This document shows, one piece after another, positions 52,940-62,025 of a DNA stretch of 64,000 nt. A program made the position numbers and the translations under genes. A model generated the notes under the pieces. The model searched no databases. It was not told the DNA's origin and worked only from the letters and a program-made list of their open reading frames with translations. Where the stretch lies: NCBI RefSeq assembly GCF_935825525.1, contig NZ_CAKXZT010000174.1, positions 1 to 64,000 on the forward strand. Reading direction: 5' to 3'. Each line of letters begins with the position of its first letter. Within the stretch, counting starts at the first letter, position 1. Origin of the DNA: Mesorhizobium escarrei (GTDB lineage: Bacteria; Pseudomonadota; Alphaproteobacteria; Rhizobiales; Rhizobiaceae).

Positions 52940-53898
52940 GGCAGCCATCCGAGCCAGCGCTGGCGGATGGTGCCGAGAATGCCCCTGGGGAAGAACAGCA
53001 CCAGCAGGATGAGGGCGATGCCGACGATCAGCAGATAGGCCGAGGTGTAGCCGCTGGTGATGTCGACGACATAGTACATGAACAGCGTGCCGATCAGCGG
53101 ACCGAGCGTGGTCGCAGCACCGCCGAGCAGCACCCAGAGCAGCGGCAGGATGGAATATTGCACCGAGGCGAAGGTCGAGCCGACATAACCGAACAGCAGC
53201 GCGTAGGCGGCGCCCGAAGCCGCGCAGATGGTGCCGGAGACAACGACCGCGACAAGCTTGTTGGAAAAAATGTCGTAGCCAAGCATTTTGGTCCGCTCGT
53301 CGTTTTCGCGAATGGCGACCAGCACACGGCCATACCTGGAGCGGACTGTGCCGAGCGTCACCAGCAGCACGATCGAGAACAGGACCAGCGCGCTCATGTA
53401 GCGCACGGTCGGGTTGGTGAGGCCGAGCGAGGTGTCGCCCAAAACAAGCACACGTCCCGACTGCGGCACCACCAGGCCTTGGTCGCCGCCGGTCCAGGCC
53501 GCGAAATAGAGGATTATGAGATAGAACACCTGCGCGAACATCATGGTGACGATCATGAAGGCGACGCCGGAAGTGCGCAGCGCCAGCAGACCGATCACCA
53601 GCGCCAGAAGCGCGCCGCAGGCAAGGCCGGCGGCGAAGGCGGCCGGCACGCTCCAGCCGAGATGGATGACGGCAAGGCCTGCGCCATAGAGCCCAGCCGA
53701 AAAGAACATGGCATGGCCGAGGCTGAGCAGCCCGACATAGCCGAACAGCATATTGTAGCCCATGGCGAAAACCGCCAGCACCATGATGCGGGCGAGCAGC
53801 CCGTGGTGATATTCCAGCAGGACGAAGCTTAGGGCGAAAAGCAGCGCGATAACGCCCAGATGCAACGCATAGGCTTTTGCCGGTGAGGCCTCCTTCAT
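52936..53898 (-). CDS. Branched-chain-type ABC transporter permease LivM
   Basis: A 320-residue membrane permease with about nine helices and the LivM hallmarks GYNMLFGYVGLLSLGHAMFF and GRVLVAIRENDERTKMLGYD (the cytoplasmic EAA-like loop contacting the ATPases). It pairs with LivH to form the channel. It overlaps livH by 4 bases. Confidence 0.92.
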   Translation of the reverse strand: MKEASPAKAYALHLGVIALLFALSFVLLEYHHGLLARIMVLAVFAMGYNMLFGYVGLLSLGHAMFFSAGLYGAGLAVIHLGWSVPAAFAAGLACGALLALVIGLLALRTSGVAFMIVTMMFAQVFYLIILYFAAWTGGDQGLVVPQSGRVLVLGDTSLGLTNPTVRYMSALVLFSIVLLVTLGTVRSRYGRVLVAIRENDERTKMLGYDIFSNKLVAVVVSGTICAASGAAYALLFGYVGSTFASVQYSILPLLWVLLGGAATTLGPLIGTLFMYYVVDITSGYTSAYLLIVGIALILLVLFFPRGILGTIRQRWLGWLP

Positions 53899-54776
53899 CG
53901 CGATGCCGTCCCGAACAGGCCTTGCGGCCGGAACACCAGCACCATGGCCACCAGCAGCGTGGCGATGATCTTGGCCAGCGTCGGCGAGAAGAACACCGAG
54001 ATGATGCCGTCCGACAGGCCGATGAACACGGCAGCGACGACGGTGCCGCGCAGCGAGCCGAGCCCGCCGATGATGACGACGATAAAGGACAAGAGCAGCG
54101 GGTCCTGTCCCATCAGATAATGCGCCTGGCTGATCGGCACGATCAGCACCGCGGCCACCGCCGCCAGCATGGCGCCGAGCGCGAAGACGCCGGCATAGAC
54201 GCGGTCGACCGGAATGCCAAAGGCCTGCGCCGTCTCGCTGTCATATTGCGTGGCGCGCATGACGAGGCCGATTTTCGTACGGGTCAGCACGAACCAGGTC
54301 GCCATCAGCAGAAGCGCGGATGCGGCGATGATCGACAGCTTGTAGCCGGAGTAGCCGAACCACGGCAAAAGGATGCGGTAGCTGAACGGCGGCTCCACTG
54401 GCCGCGCCTCCGGACCGTAGAAGGTCAGCGCCAGTTGTTGGATGATGTAGAGCATGCCGATGGTGGCGACGATGGTGGCTTCCGGATTGTAATTCAGCCG
54501 GCTCAGCACCAGCCGTTCAGAGACCAGCGCGATCAGGCCGACGATCAGCGGCGCCAGCACCAGCGCCGCCAGGAAGCCGAGCGCCGGATGGCCTGATATC
54601 GCCGTGGAGATCGCCCAGGCAAGCACCGCGCCGAGCATGAAGAACTCGCCATGGGCGACATTGACGACGCGCATGACGCCGAACACAAGCGACAGGCCGA
54701 GCGCCGTCAGCGCCAGCACGGCGGAGGTGACGAGGCCTTCGAGGGCGGCGAGGAGAAGGTGAGGTCCGAAGTGCAT
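53895..54776 (-). CDS. Branched-chain-type ABC transporter permease LivH
   Basis: A 293-residue membrane permease with the LivH features LGLSLVFGVMRVVNVAHGEFFMLGA near the N-terminus and GLVMRATQYDSETAQAFGIPVDRVY as the cytoplasmic coupling loop. It is separated from the binding-protein gene upstream by a 230-base gap filled with a palindromic repeat, so livH-livM-livG-livF may depend on readthrough from there. Confidence 0.92.
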   Translation of the reverse strand: MHFGPHLLLAALEGLVTSAVLALTALGLSLVFGVMRVVNVAHGEFFMLGAVLAWAISTAISGHPALGFLAALVLAPLIVGLIALVSERLVLSRLNYNPEATIVATIGMLYIIQQLALTFYGPEARPVEPPFSYRILLPWFGYSGYKLSIIAASALLLMATWFVLTRTKIGLVMRATQYDSETAQAFGIPVDRVYAGVFALGAMLAAVAAVLIVPISQAHYLMGQDPLLLSFIVVIIGGLGSLRGTVVAAVFIGLSDGIISVFFSPTLAKIIATLLVAMVLVFRPQGLFGTASR

Positions 54777-54803
54777 CGGCTAAGCACCAGCGGGTGCGCG
54801 AAG

Positions 54804-54976
54804 CACCCCCCTCTGGCCTGCCCTCTTTGCAAAGACTTGGCATCTCCCCCTGAAGGGGGGAGATTGGCAGTTCGTACGAAGGCGGCCACTCACTGTCTTT
54901 GGTGATTGGCGAAAGCAGTCATGACAGCCAATCTCCCCCCTTGAGGGGGAGATGTCCGGCAGGACAGAGGGGGGTG
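54804..54976. repeat. Palindromic repeat, family D, copy 1
   Basis: The outer arms CACCCCCCTCTG and CAGAGGGGGGTG enclose further inverted blocks (CATCTCCCCCTGAAGGGGGGAG; ATCTCCCCCCTTGAGGGGGAGATG) and a central CTTTGGTGATTGGCGAAAGC. The same sequence order occurs in reverse orientation at 57953-58113. It fills the gap between the Liv binding-protein gene and livH. Confidence 0.85.
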
Positions 54977-55008
54977 GCTCGAAGCGCACTGTGCTTAAAG
55001 AACCAAGT

Positions 55009-56313
55009 TCACAGCGGCTGGGTCGTGTAATCCCCTTCCGGCTCGTAGAGGCCGTCCTCGATCTTGGTCTTGTGGACGACGTTTAGCCGGCCGCCTTCGA
55101 CCTTGGAGATGTTCTGGATGCCAAAACACTGGTGGATCTTGCCGTTGAAGGTCTTCGGCCCCTGCGGATGTTCGGGACCTTCGGCGAACTCGGTCAAAGC
55201 CTCGGTCGCCTCGACCAGCTTGGCGCGGTCTTCCGGACCCTTGTAGCCGGCATCCTCCATCGCCTTCTTGACGACATAGAGCGTTTCCCAGCATCCGAAC
55301 ATGTGCGCGGCGGTGGAGACGTCCTTCGGATCGCCGACGGCGGCGCCGTTGTCGTCGATGCCGACGGCGGCGCGATAGGCCTTCTGCGTAGCGGAATCAT
55401 CGGGCTGCGCGTAGCGCGGCGAACCCTCCCAGAAATGGCTGCCGTCGAGGAATTCGAGGCCGGGGCTGTTGATGTCGGTGGCTTCGAGCGAATCGATGAA
55501 GCCGAACAGCTGCGGCCGGCTGGAGCCGTAGAACTCGCCGAGTTCCTTGACGAAGGTGAGCACCGCCGGCCCGACCATGACGTGGTAGATCACCTCGGTT
55601 TCGGCCGGGATCTGCGGGAAATATTTGGTGAAGGACGATTCCGTCGGCGGAATGGCGATCTGGGCGATGACCTCGGCGCCCTGCGCCTTCAGCGCCGGCG
55701 GCAGGTAGTCGCGATGGTCATAGCCGAAGGCGAAATCGGGGAATATCTGCGTCACCTTCTTGCCGGCATTCGCCGCGATCCACGGCGCCATCGCCTGGAT
55801 CTGGCTCTTCACGTCGGTGATGCCGGGCTGCAAGACGTAGCGGTTGAGCTTGGTCGAGGCGACGTGGTGGCCTTCGCTGACGACAAAATAGGGCATCTTG
55901 GCCTCGCCGGCGGCCGGCGCCGAGCCGATGACGACGTGCGAAAACAGCGTGCCGTAGACGATGTCGGTCTTGTGTTGGGTGGCGAATTTGCCGACCACTT
56001 CGGCGCCTCGGCCGGGATCAGTGCCATCATCCTCGATGATCACCTCGACCGGCCGGCCGTTGATGCCGCCGGCTTCGTTGATCGCCTTGACCGCCGCGGC
56101 GGTGGTCCTCTCGTACCAGCGGCCATAGGCAGCGCCAATGCCGGTGCGGTGCGACTGGAAGCCGATCTTTATCGGCGCCGAGCTCTGTGCCTGGCTGTAG
56201 CGCACGAACCCAGGCGCGACGGCAAGGCCGGCGCCCGCGGCCAACCCCTTGAGCGCCGTGCGGCGGGTGAGACCGGTTCTGGAGAGATCGAAAAAACCAT
56301 TCTTGTCAGTCAC
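55009..56313 (-). CDS. Liv-type ABC transporter substrate-binding protein
   Basis: A 434-residue periplasmic binding protein of the Leu/Ile/Val-type family. A twin-arginine-like signal is present (LTRRTALKGLAAGAGLAVAPG), unusual but known for rhizobial members. The binding-fold segments are PIKIGFQSHRTGIGAAYG and EVIIEDDGTDPGRGAEVVGKFA. It resembles amide/urea/aromatic-type binders more than strict amino acid ones, but I cannot name the ligand. GTG 56313 is chosen since AAGGGGAA lies upstream. Confidence 0.87.
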   Translation of the reverse strand: MTDKNGFFDLSRTGLTRRTALKGLAAGAGLAVAPGFVRYSQAQSSAPIKIGFQSHRTGIGAAYGRWYERTTAAAVKAINEAGGINGRPVEVIIEDDGTDPGRGAEVVGKFATQHKTDIVYGTLFSHVVIGSAPAAGEAKMPYFVVSEGHHVASTKLNRYVLQPGITDVKSQIQAMAPWIAANAGKKVTQIFPDFAFGYDHRDYLPPALKAQGAEVIAQIAIPPTESSFTKYFPQIPAETEVIYHVMVGPAVLTFVKELGEFYGSSRPQLFGFIDSLEATDINSPGLEFLDGSHFWEGSPRYAQPDDSATQKAYRAAVGIDDNGAAVGDPKDVSTAAHMFGCWETLYVVKKAMEDAGYKGPEDRAKLVEATEALTEFAEGPEHPQGPKTFNGKIHQCFGIQNISKVEGGRLNVVHKTKIEDGLYEPEGDYTTQPL

Positions 56314-56481
56314 GGCAGTTCCCCTTGTTTTTGAGTTTTGACCAATGGCTGTAGCGAGGCTAGCCACTCCTGGTAAGAGTGCCGAAAATTGCATGTGTAC
56401 AAACTAAATCATCAAAGCCCTGACGTGGCAAGCGAGCTTTCCCCTGGGGATCAGTCGGCGCCATCGAAGCCGGGCTTTGTC

Positions 56482-57924
56482 TCATCCGACCGAAGGCGTG
56501 GCAAGCAACCACAGGCCGAAGACCGTATAGGCGATCATCAGCACGGTGAGCGGAAACTGGCTGAGCGCGGCGCCGGCGGGACGCGGGTGCAATCGCCAGG
56601 CGAGGCCATGCGCGACGAGCACGGCGAGCATGTGGCCAATGATAATGACGCCGGCCTGGATATTCCACAGCCACCATGCCGAGCCGGCGCCGGCGGCGAC
56701 GCCGGCTTCGATCTGCATGTCGGCGGTGCCAAACAGATTCCAGCCCAGCGCAAACGGGTCGGAAAGCGCAGCCACCGCATATTGGCCGTCGATAAGCAGC
56801 GACGTCAGATAGTGCGCAACATGATAGGCGAGCGCGATCGGCACGATCGACCAGACCAGCAGCCCTGAGGCCTGACTGAGGGAATGCGGGCTGCCGGCAA
56901 GATGCTGGCCAAGGACAATGGCAAGGATGAACGCAGCCGCAAGCAACACGAACGTCAGCACGAGCCCGAAGCTGCCGATGCCGATCACCGCCGTGCGGCC
57001 CGGGAATTCCAGCGGATTGATGCCGAACGGGCCGAGCCAGAAGAAGGTTTTCGACAGGCCGTCGAAAGATACCGACGACAGCGCCAGCAGCAGGAAAGCA
57101 ATGCCGCTGAGCGACAGCGGCGCGGCATTGCCGAGCTTGGCGCCCGGCCAGCAGAGATTGAGCCGGCCACCTTCATTGCGCTCGGCTTCATTGCGCCCGC
57201 CTTCATTGCGCTTGCCTTCATTGCGCTCAAGCAGGGCGAATCGCGCCACCATGGCGAAGAAGACGGTCAGGAACTCGCCGCGCCGGCTCCAGTCGCGGTA
57301 GCCGAACACCAGCATGGCGGCAAAACTCAGCAGCCAATAGAGGCCGGCGGCCCAGGCGAGCCGCGCCGGGTCGTCGGGCGCCGGGTCGATCAACTCGAAC
57401 CAGGCGAAGGCGAAGAACAGCACGAAAGCCGGCCAGCAGCCGAGCCAGGGAGGGGGGCGCCATGTCTTGCGATTGACGATCTTGCGCTTGCCGAACAGGC
57501 GGGAAACGACACGCCAGGGCCCGTACCAGGGGTTCAGCCATGACCAGAGATTGCCGAACAGCCCCTGCAGCAAAACCAGCCCAACCCAGAGCAGCGTCCA
57601 GATCGCCAGGGGAAGCGGGTTGGAGAGCGGATCACGGCTGCCGAACAGGCCGGCCGCAACCAGAATTGCAAAGCCGGCAAAGGATATCAGGCTGACGACA
57701 GTTCGTGCGCCGTCGCCGAATGCGAAAAGCGGCAGACGCCGCCGCCAGAAGCGGTCGGGAAAGTCTGACGGCAGCAGTGCCAGGACAAGGAAACTGGCGA
57801 CAACGGCTAGCGCGCCGCCGGTGACGTAGTAGCCGGTGGGCAGAAGCAGGACGTGGCCGCGATCGGAGGCATGGGCGAAGGCGGGGGTGGGCAACAGGAG
57901 GGCCAACGAAGTCGCAAAGGGCAT
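56482..57924 (-). CDS. Multi-pass membrane protein of unknown function
   Basis: A 480-residue protein with a signal-like N-terminus (MPFATSLALLLPTPAFAHAS) and about 10-12 hydrophobic helices. Motifs are HVLLLPTGYYVTGGALAVVASF, GNLWSWLNPWYGPWR and SDPFALGWNLFGTAD. The layout recalls membrane proteins annotated in actinobacteria as fenitrothion hydrolase, a name of doubtful value. A charged loop has pentapeptide repeats RNEGK-RNEGG-RNEAE-RNEGG. The frame stays open to 58125, but that extension (SVLPDISPTRGEIG...) is encoded by a palindromic repeat; I chose ATG 57924. Confidence 0.7.
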   Translation of the reverse strand: MPFATSLALLLPTPAFAHASDRGHVLLLPTGYYVTGGALAVVASFLVLALLPSDFPDRFWRRRLPLFAFGDGARTVVSLISFAGFAILVAAGLFGSRDPLSNPLPLAIWTLLWVGLVLLQGLFGNLWSWLNPWYGPWRVVSRLFGKRKIVNRKTWRPPPWLGCWPAFVLFFAFAWFELIDPAPDDPARLAWAAGLYWLLSFAAMLVFGYRDWSRRGEFLTVFFAMVARFALLERNEGKRNEGGRNEAERNEGGRLNLCWPGAKLGNAAPLSLSGIAFLLLALSSVSFDGLSKTFFWLGPFGINPLEFPGRTAVIGIGSFGLVLTFVLLAAAFILAIVLGQHLAGSPHSLSQASGLLVWSIVPIALAYHVAHYLTSLLIDGQYAVAALSDPFALGWNLFGTADMQIEAGVAAGAGSAWWLWNIQAGVIIIGHMLAVLVAHGLAWRLHPRPAGAALSQFPLTVLMIAYTVFGLWLLATPSVG

Positions 57925-57952
57925 TGCTATTGCCAAGCGACAGCGCTCTACG

Positions 57953-58113
57953 GCGCCCCCCTCTGTCCTGCCGGACATCTCCCCCACACGGGGGGAGATT
58001 GCGCCGTCATTGCCGCTTTCGCCAATCACCAAAGTTGCAGAGGGAGAGCCGGCGGCGAAACTGCCGATCTCCCCCCGAGTGGGGGAGATGTCCGGCAGGA
58101 CAGAGGGGGGCGC
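57953..58113. repeat. Palindromic repeat, family D, copy 2
   Basis: Arms at 57953-57985 and 58081-58113 are exact reverse complements over 33 bases, and pairing continues with few mismatches to about 58001 and 58065. The centre carries GCTTTCGCCAATCACCAAAG, the reverse complement of the centre of the copy at 54804-54976. It lies between the membrane-protein gene and pncB and is open in the frame of the former. Confidence 0.9.
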
Positions 58114-58149
58114 GACGGAACTCATCCTATCCCAAGAGTTCCCTCACCC

Positions 58150-59454
58150 TCACACCTTGACCAACTGCTCCACGCGGTCTTTCTCGCCAAATATGCGCAA
58201 ATAGCGCTCGATCTCTTTTTCGTCGCCGGTGGCCTTGGCGGGATTGTCGGAGAGCTTGACCGCCGGGCGGCCATTGGCCTCGGTGACCTTGCAGACCAGC
58301 GAGATGGCGTCGAGCCGGTTGGTTTCGGTCGGCGCGCAGCCCTCGAAATCATTGGTCAGGTTGGTGCCCCAGCCGAAGGACATGCGCACCTTGCCGCGGA
58401 AGTGACGGTAGGTTTCCTCGATGGTCTCGACCTCGAGCCCGTCGGAGAAGATGAGCAGCTTCTGACTGGGGTCCTTGCCCTTTTCACGCCACCAGGCAAG
58501 GACCTTCTCGCCGCCCTCGATCGGCGGCGCGCTGTCGGGGCGAAAGCCGGTCCAGTCGGCGACCCAATCCGGCGCATCGCGCAGAAACGAAGCGGTGCCG
58601 AAAGCATCGGGCAGCACGATCAGCAGATTACCACCATAATAGCGCTGCCAGTCCTGCAGCACCTTGTAGGGCGACTGCTTCAGCTCCTTTTCGGAGTTGG
58701 CGAGGGCGGCAAGCACCATCGGCAATTCATGCGCATTGGTGCCGAGCGCCTCGAGGTCGTTGTCCATGGCGAGCAGCACGTTGGAAGTGCCGGTGAACGC
58801 CTCGCCGATGCCTTCCTTCAGTGCTTCGACGCACCAGCGCTGCCACAGGAAGGAATGGCGGCGGCGGGTCCCGAAATCCGAAATGCGGATATCCGGCAGC
58901 GCTTTCAGCCGCTCGGTCTTAGCCCACATCTTGGCCTTGGCGCGAGCATAGAGCACGTCGAGCGCGAACGGCCCGAACGCCCGCATGGCCGCGCGAGATC
59001 GAAGTTCGTTGATAATTGCCAGCGCCGGGATCTCCCACAGCGTCGTGTACATCCACGGACCGCTGAAAGTGAGCTCGTACTGGCCGTCGCGCTTGGAAAG
59101 CTCGTATTCCGGCAGCTGGAAATTCTCGAGCCAAGCGAGGAATTCCGGTTCGAATATCTGCTTGCGGCCATAGAAGGTGTTGCCGCCAAGCCAGATCATC
59201 TCTTTCTTCGAGAAGCGCAAGGTGCGGGCATGGTCGAGCTGATCGCGCAATTCCGCCTCGTCGATCTCCTCGGCAAGGCGAACCGAGGTGGTGCGGTTGA
59301 TCAGCGAGAAGGTGGTGTCGATCCTGGGATACATGCCCCAGATCATCTGCAGCATCAGCAGCTTGTAGAAATCGGTGTCGAGCAGGCTGCGGACGATGGG
59401 GTCGAGCTTCCAGGTGTGGTTGTAGACGCGCCGCGCTATATCGGTCTTGGTCAT
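58150..59454 (-). CDS. pncB: Nicotinate phosphoribosyltransferase
   Basis: Joins nicotinate with PRPP to give nicotinate mononucleotide, using ATP, in NAD salvage. The 434-residue protein has the family segments DTDFYKLLMLQMIWGMYP, FLAWLENFQLPEY, GTNAHELPMVLAAL (the phosphorylated-His region) and SDGLEVETIEETYRHFRGKVRMSFGWGTNL. It uses the same substrate that the nicotinamidase at 49426 produces and that the hydroxylase operon may consume. Confidence 0.95.
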   Translation of the reverse strand: MTKTDIARRVYNHTWKLDPIVRSLLDTDFYKLLMLQMIWGMYPRIDTTFSLINRTTSVRLAEEIDEAELRDQLDHARTLRFSKKEMIWLGGNTFYGRKQIFEPEFLAWLENFQLPEYELSKRDGQYELTFSGPWMYTTLWEIPALAIINELRSRAAMRAFGPFALDVLYARAKAKMWAKTERLKALPDIRISDFGTRRRHSFLWQRWCVEALKEGIGEAFTGTSNVLLAMDNDLEALGTNAHELPMVLAALANSEKELKQSPYKVLQDWQRYYGGNLLIVLPDAFGTASFLRDAPDWVADWTGFRPDSAPPIEGGEKVLAWWREKGKDPSQKLLIFSDGLEVETIEETYRHFRGKVRMSFGWGTNLTNDFEGCAPTETNRLDAISLVCKVTEANGRPAVKLSDNPAKATGDEKEIERYLRIFGEKDRVEQLVKV

Positions 59455-59496
59455 GTCTCGATGCCGCCTTCGCTGCTCGCTCTAACTTTCTATTTA

Positions 59497-59569
59497 GCGT
59501 AATTCCCTAAGGAAAGCGCCATGCGCTTTTCCCGGGAAAACCGCTGCGCACCCTTCCTGGAATTGCTCC
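59497..59569. repeat. Palindromic intergenic repeat, family C
   Basis: GCGTAATTCC ... GGAATTGC ends enclose AAGCGCCATGCGCTT and CCCGGGAAAACCGCTGCGCACCC. Elements of this type (GCAATTCC ends, AAAACCG centre) are common in rhizobial intergenic DNA. It lies between pncB and the LysR gene. Confidence 0.65.
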
Positions 59570-59672
59570 AAATGCCTCTTAGCATTGAATTTTTGAAAGC
59601 GCCTCCCGCTTTGCGGGCTGGCCCGACAAAAAGAAAACCTGCGGCAAGCGGGCTGCTTCGGCTGCTGCAGCC

Positions 59673-60647
59673 TCAGGAGGCGGTCTTGGCGCCGATCACT
59701 CTCAGCGCCGGACGCTTCCTGCGAATGCCGATGCGGCCCGCCACCGGCGCGTCGGCGCGGCCGTCGGCCTGCTCCTTTTCGGCAAACAGCCAGTCGATGA
59801 ACAGCTGCACGATCGGCGCCGACCTCATCTCGTTGCGGCAGACGACATAGAAATCGTCGACCGCCGGCACCGACAGGCTGAACGGCGCGACCAACAGTCC
59901 CCTGGCAAGCAGTCCGCTTGCTGTCACCGTATCGCCCAGCGCCACGCCATGGCCGTGGACCGCCGCCTCGCTCGCCATGCGCGCGTCGCCGAGATGATGG
60001 CGCCGGCCGCGCTCCAGATCCAGCGCATCGGCGGCGGCCAGCCAGGTGTGCCATTCGCGGCCGTCGTCGCCGTGCAGGAAGACGTGATCGGCGAGATCGC
60101 GCACGGTGCGGATCGGACGGTTGTTGATCAGCGTCGGGCTGACCACCGGGAACAGCTCGAGGCCCGACCATTTGCGCATCCAGCAATCGGTCCAGCTGCC
60201 GTCGCCATAATGCACGCAGATATCGATATGCGGCGCGCGAAGGTCCCTGGCGTCATTGGACGGGATCAGCGTCAGCCTGATGTCGGGGTATTGCGAGGTG
60301 AAGCTGCCGAGCCGCGGGATCATCCACAGCAGCAGCAGCGCCGGCACGCAGGACACCGACAACGCGCCGGTGCTCGCCGGCCTCGTCATGCGCTGCGTGG
60401 CGGCGGCGATGCCGTCGAAGGCGGTCGACACCGCCGGCAGCAATTCGGCGCCGTGCGGCGTCAGCTTCACCCGCTGACCGGCGCGTTCGAACAGCTTGAC
60501 GCCCAGCGACTGTTCGAGCGCCTTGATCTGATGGCTGACGGCGCCATGAGTGACATTGAGCTCAGCCGCCGCCTTGGTCAGCGAGGCATGGCGCGCCGTC
60601 GCCTCGAAGGCCCGCAATGGATTCAGGGGAGGCAGACGCTTGGCCAT
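59673..60647 (-). CDS. LysR-family regulator (GcvA-like)
   Basis: A 324-residue LysR regulator: the N-terminal helix-turn-helix LPPLNPLRAFEATARHASLTKAAAELNVTHGAVSHQIKALE-type sequence typical of the GcvA subgroup, then a substrate-sensing domain. It is divergent from the agmatinase-family gene and the amino acid ABC genes, which it probably activates. ATG 60647 is chosen because GAGGCTCC lies upstream and the family begins MAKRLPPLNPLRAFE; the frame further upstream is inside a repeat. Confidence 0.9.
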   Translation of the reverse strand: MAKRLPPLNPLRAFEATARHASLTKAAAELNVTHGAVSHQIKALEQSLGVKLFERAGQRVKLTPHGAELLPAVSTAFDGIAAATQRMTRPASTGALSVSCVPALLLLWMIPRLGSFTSQYPDIRLTLIPSNDARDLRAPHIDICVHYGDGSWTDCWMRKWSGLELFPVVSPTLINNRPIRTVRDLADHVFLHGDDGREWHTWLAAADALDLERGRRHHLGDARMASEAAVHGHGVALGDTVTASGLLARGLLVAPFSLSVPAVDDFYVVCRNEMRSAPIVQLFIDWLFAEKEQADGRADAPVAGRIGIRRKRPALRVIGAKTAS

Positions 60648-60660
60648 CGGAGCCTCAAAG

Positions 60661-60708
60661 GAACACGATCCCCAGAAGTGGGACCCGGTTTTGGATAAGA
60701 TCGTGCTC
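60661..60708. repeat. Palindromic intergenic repeat, family B, copy 2
   Basis: Arms GAACACGATC and GATCGTGCTC flank AGAAGTGGGACCCGGTTTTGG, the centre shared (inverted) with the copy at 12583-12632. It lies just upstream of the LysR start in the divergent promoter region. The remaining bases to 60874 are AT-rich around 60710-60765 and may hold both promoters. Confidence 0.75.
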
Positions 60709-60874
60709 GACATTAATGTGAGATTTTCTCACAGCAAAGACCCTAACAATATCAATTGATTTTTCAATGCAGCTGCAAGACACTTTGGGCCGTACAGCAT
60801 CAAGACGTGAAATCCGCAGGCAGCCGGCGCGACCGTCATTGATGGCCGCACTGCACCAGCCATGGAGGACCGAC

Positions 60875-61936
60875 ATGGGTTATGATCGCGGCAAGCTCGA
60901 AGCGTTGCGCCGCAAATACGGCGAAAGCCATGGCGGCGAGATGTTCGACCCAAAATTCCGGCGTGTCGCCGACAAGATCTTTTCCAAGAGCGGCACGCGG
61001 CTGGCGCCCTATTCCGGCATCCCGACCTTCCTCAGCGCGCCTTACCGGGAAATAGCCGCCGACAATCCTGATTTCGGCGATCTGCAGGTGGCGATGATCG
61101 GCGTGCCGATGGACCTTGGCGTCACCAACCGGCCGGGCGCCCGCTTCGGGCCAAGGGCACTGCGCGCAATCGAGCGCATCGGCCCCTACAATCATGTCCT
61201 GGAATGTGCACCGACGCATGAGCTGAAGGTGGCCGACATCGGTGACGTGCCGTTCCAGAGCCGCTACCGGCTGGAGACCAGCCATGACGACATCGAGCGC
61301 CGCACCAACCAGATCGTCGATGCCGGCGTCGTCCCGCTTTCGGTCGGCGGCGATCACTCGATCAGCCACCCGATCCTGAAGGCTGTCGGCAAAAAAGCGC
61401 CGGTCGGCATGATCCATATCGACGCCCACTGCGACACCAGCGGCCTTTTCGACATGACCAAGTTCCACCATGGCGGGCCGTTCCGCAACGCGGTGCTCGA
61501 CGGCGTGCTGGACCCGTCGCGCACGATCCAGATCGGCATCCGCGGCTCGGCAGAGTATCTGTGGGAGTTCACCTACGAATCCGGCATGACCGTGGTGCAT
61601 GCCGAAGAGGTGACCGGCCTCGGCATCCCAGCCATCATCGAGAAGGCGCGCAGAATAGTCGGCGATGGCCCGACCTATCTGTCCTTCGACATCGACAGTA
61701 TCGACCCGGCCTTTGCGCCCGGCACAGGCACGCCGGAAGTCGGCGGGCTTACGACGCGGGAAGTGCTTGAACTTCTGCGCGGCCTGAAGGGCCTCAACAT
61801 CGTCGGCGGCGACGTCGTCGAGGTGGCGCCGCAGTATGACGCGACCACCAACACCGCCCATGCCGGCGCGCAGGTGCTGTTCGAGATCCTCAGCCTGATG
61901 GTGTTCAGCCCGGCGATCTCAGGCAAGCGAGCCTGA
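60875..61936 (+). CDS. speB: Agmatinase/ureohydrolase-family enzyme
   Basis: A 353-residue binuclear manganese ureohydrolase. The metal motifs are intact: SVGGDHSIS, IDAHCDTS and SFDIDSIDPAFAPGTGTPE. Such enzymes release urea from agmatine, guanidinobutyrate or related guanidino compounds. The longer-than-average N-terminus (about 50 residues ahead of the fold) is common among rhizobial paralogues whose substrate is not always agmatine. GGAGG precedes ATG 60875. The linked polar amino acid ABC genes and LysR suggest uptake and hydrolysis of an arginine-like compound. The speB name is tentative. Confidence 0.85.
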   Translation: MGYDRGKLEALRRKYGESHGGEMFDPKFRRVADKIFSKSGTRLAPYSGIPTFLSAPYREIAADNPDFGDLQVAMIGVPMDLGVTNRPGARFGPRALRAIERIGPYNHVLECAPTHELKVADIGDVPFQSRYRLETSHDDIERRTNQIVDAGVVPLSVGGDHSISHPILKAVGKKAPVGMIHIDAHCDTSGLFDMTKFHHGGPFRNAVLDGVLDPSRTIQIGIRGSAEYLWEFTYESGMTVVHAEEVTGLGIPAIIEKARRIVGDGPTYLSFDIDSIDPAFAPGTGTPEVGGLTTREVLELLRGLKGLNIVGGDVVEVAPQYDATTNTAHAGAQVLFEILSLMVFSPAISGKRA

Positions 61937-62025
61937 CGCATCAGACCATGAAGTTCCAAGGCGACCGCCGCGCTGGAGCCGGCGGCCGCATTCAAACAAA
62001 ACAAGCTTCCAGCAGGGGAACGACA

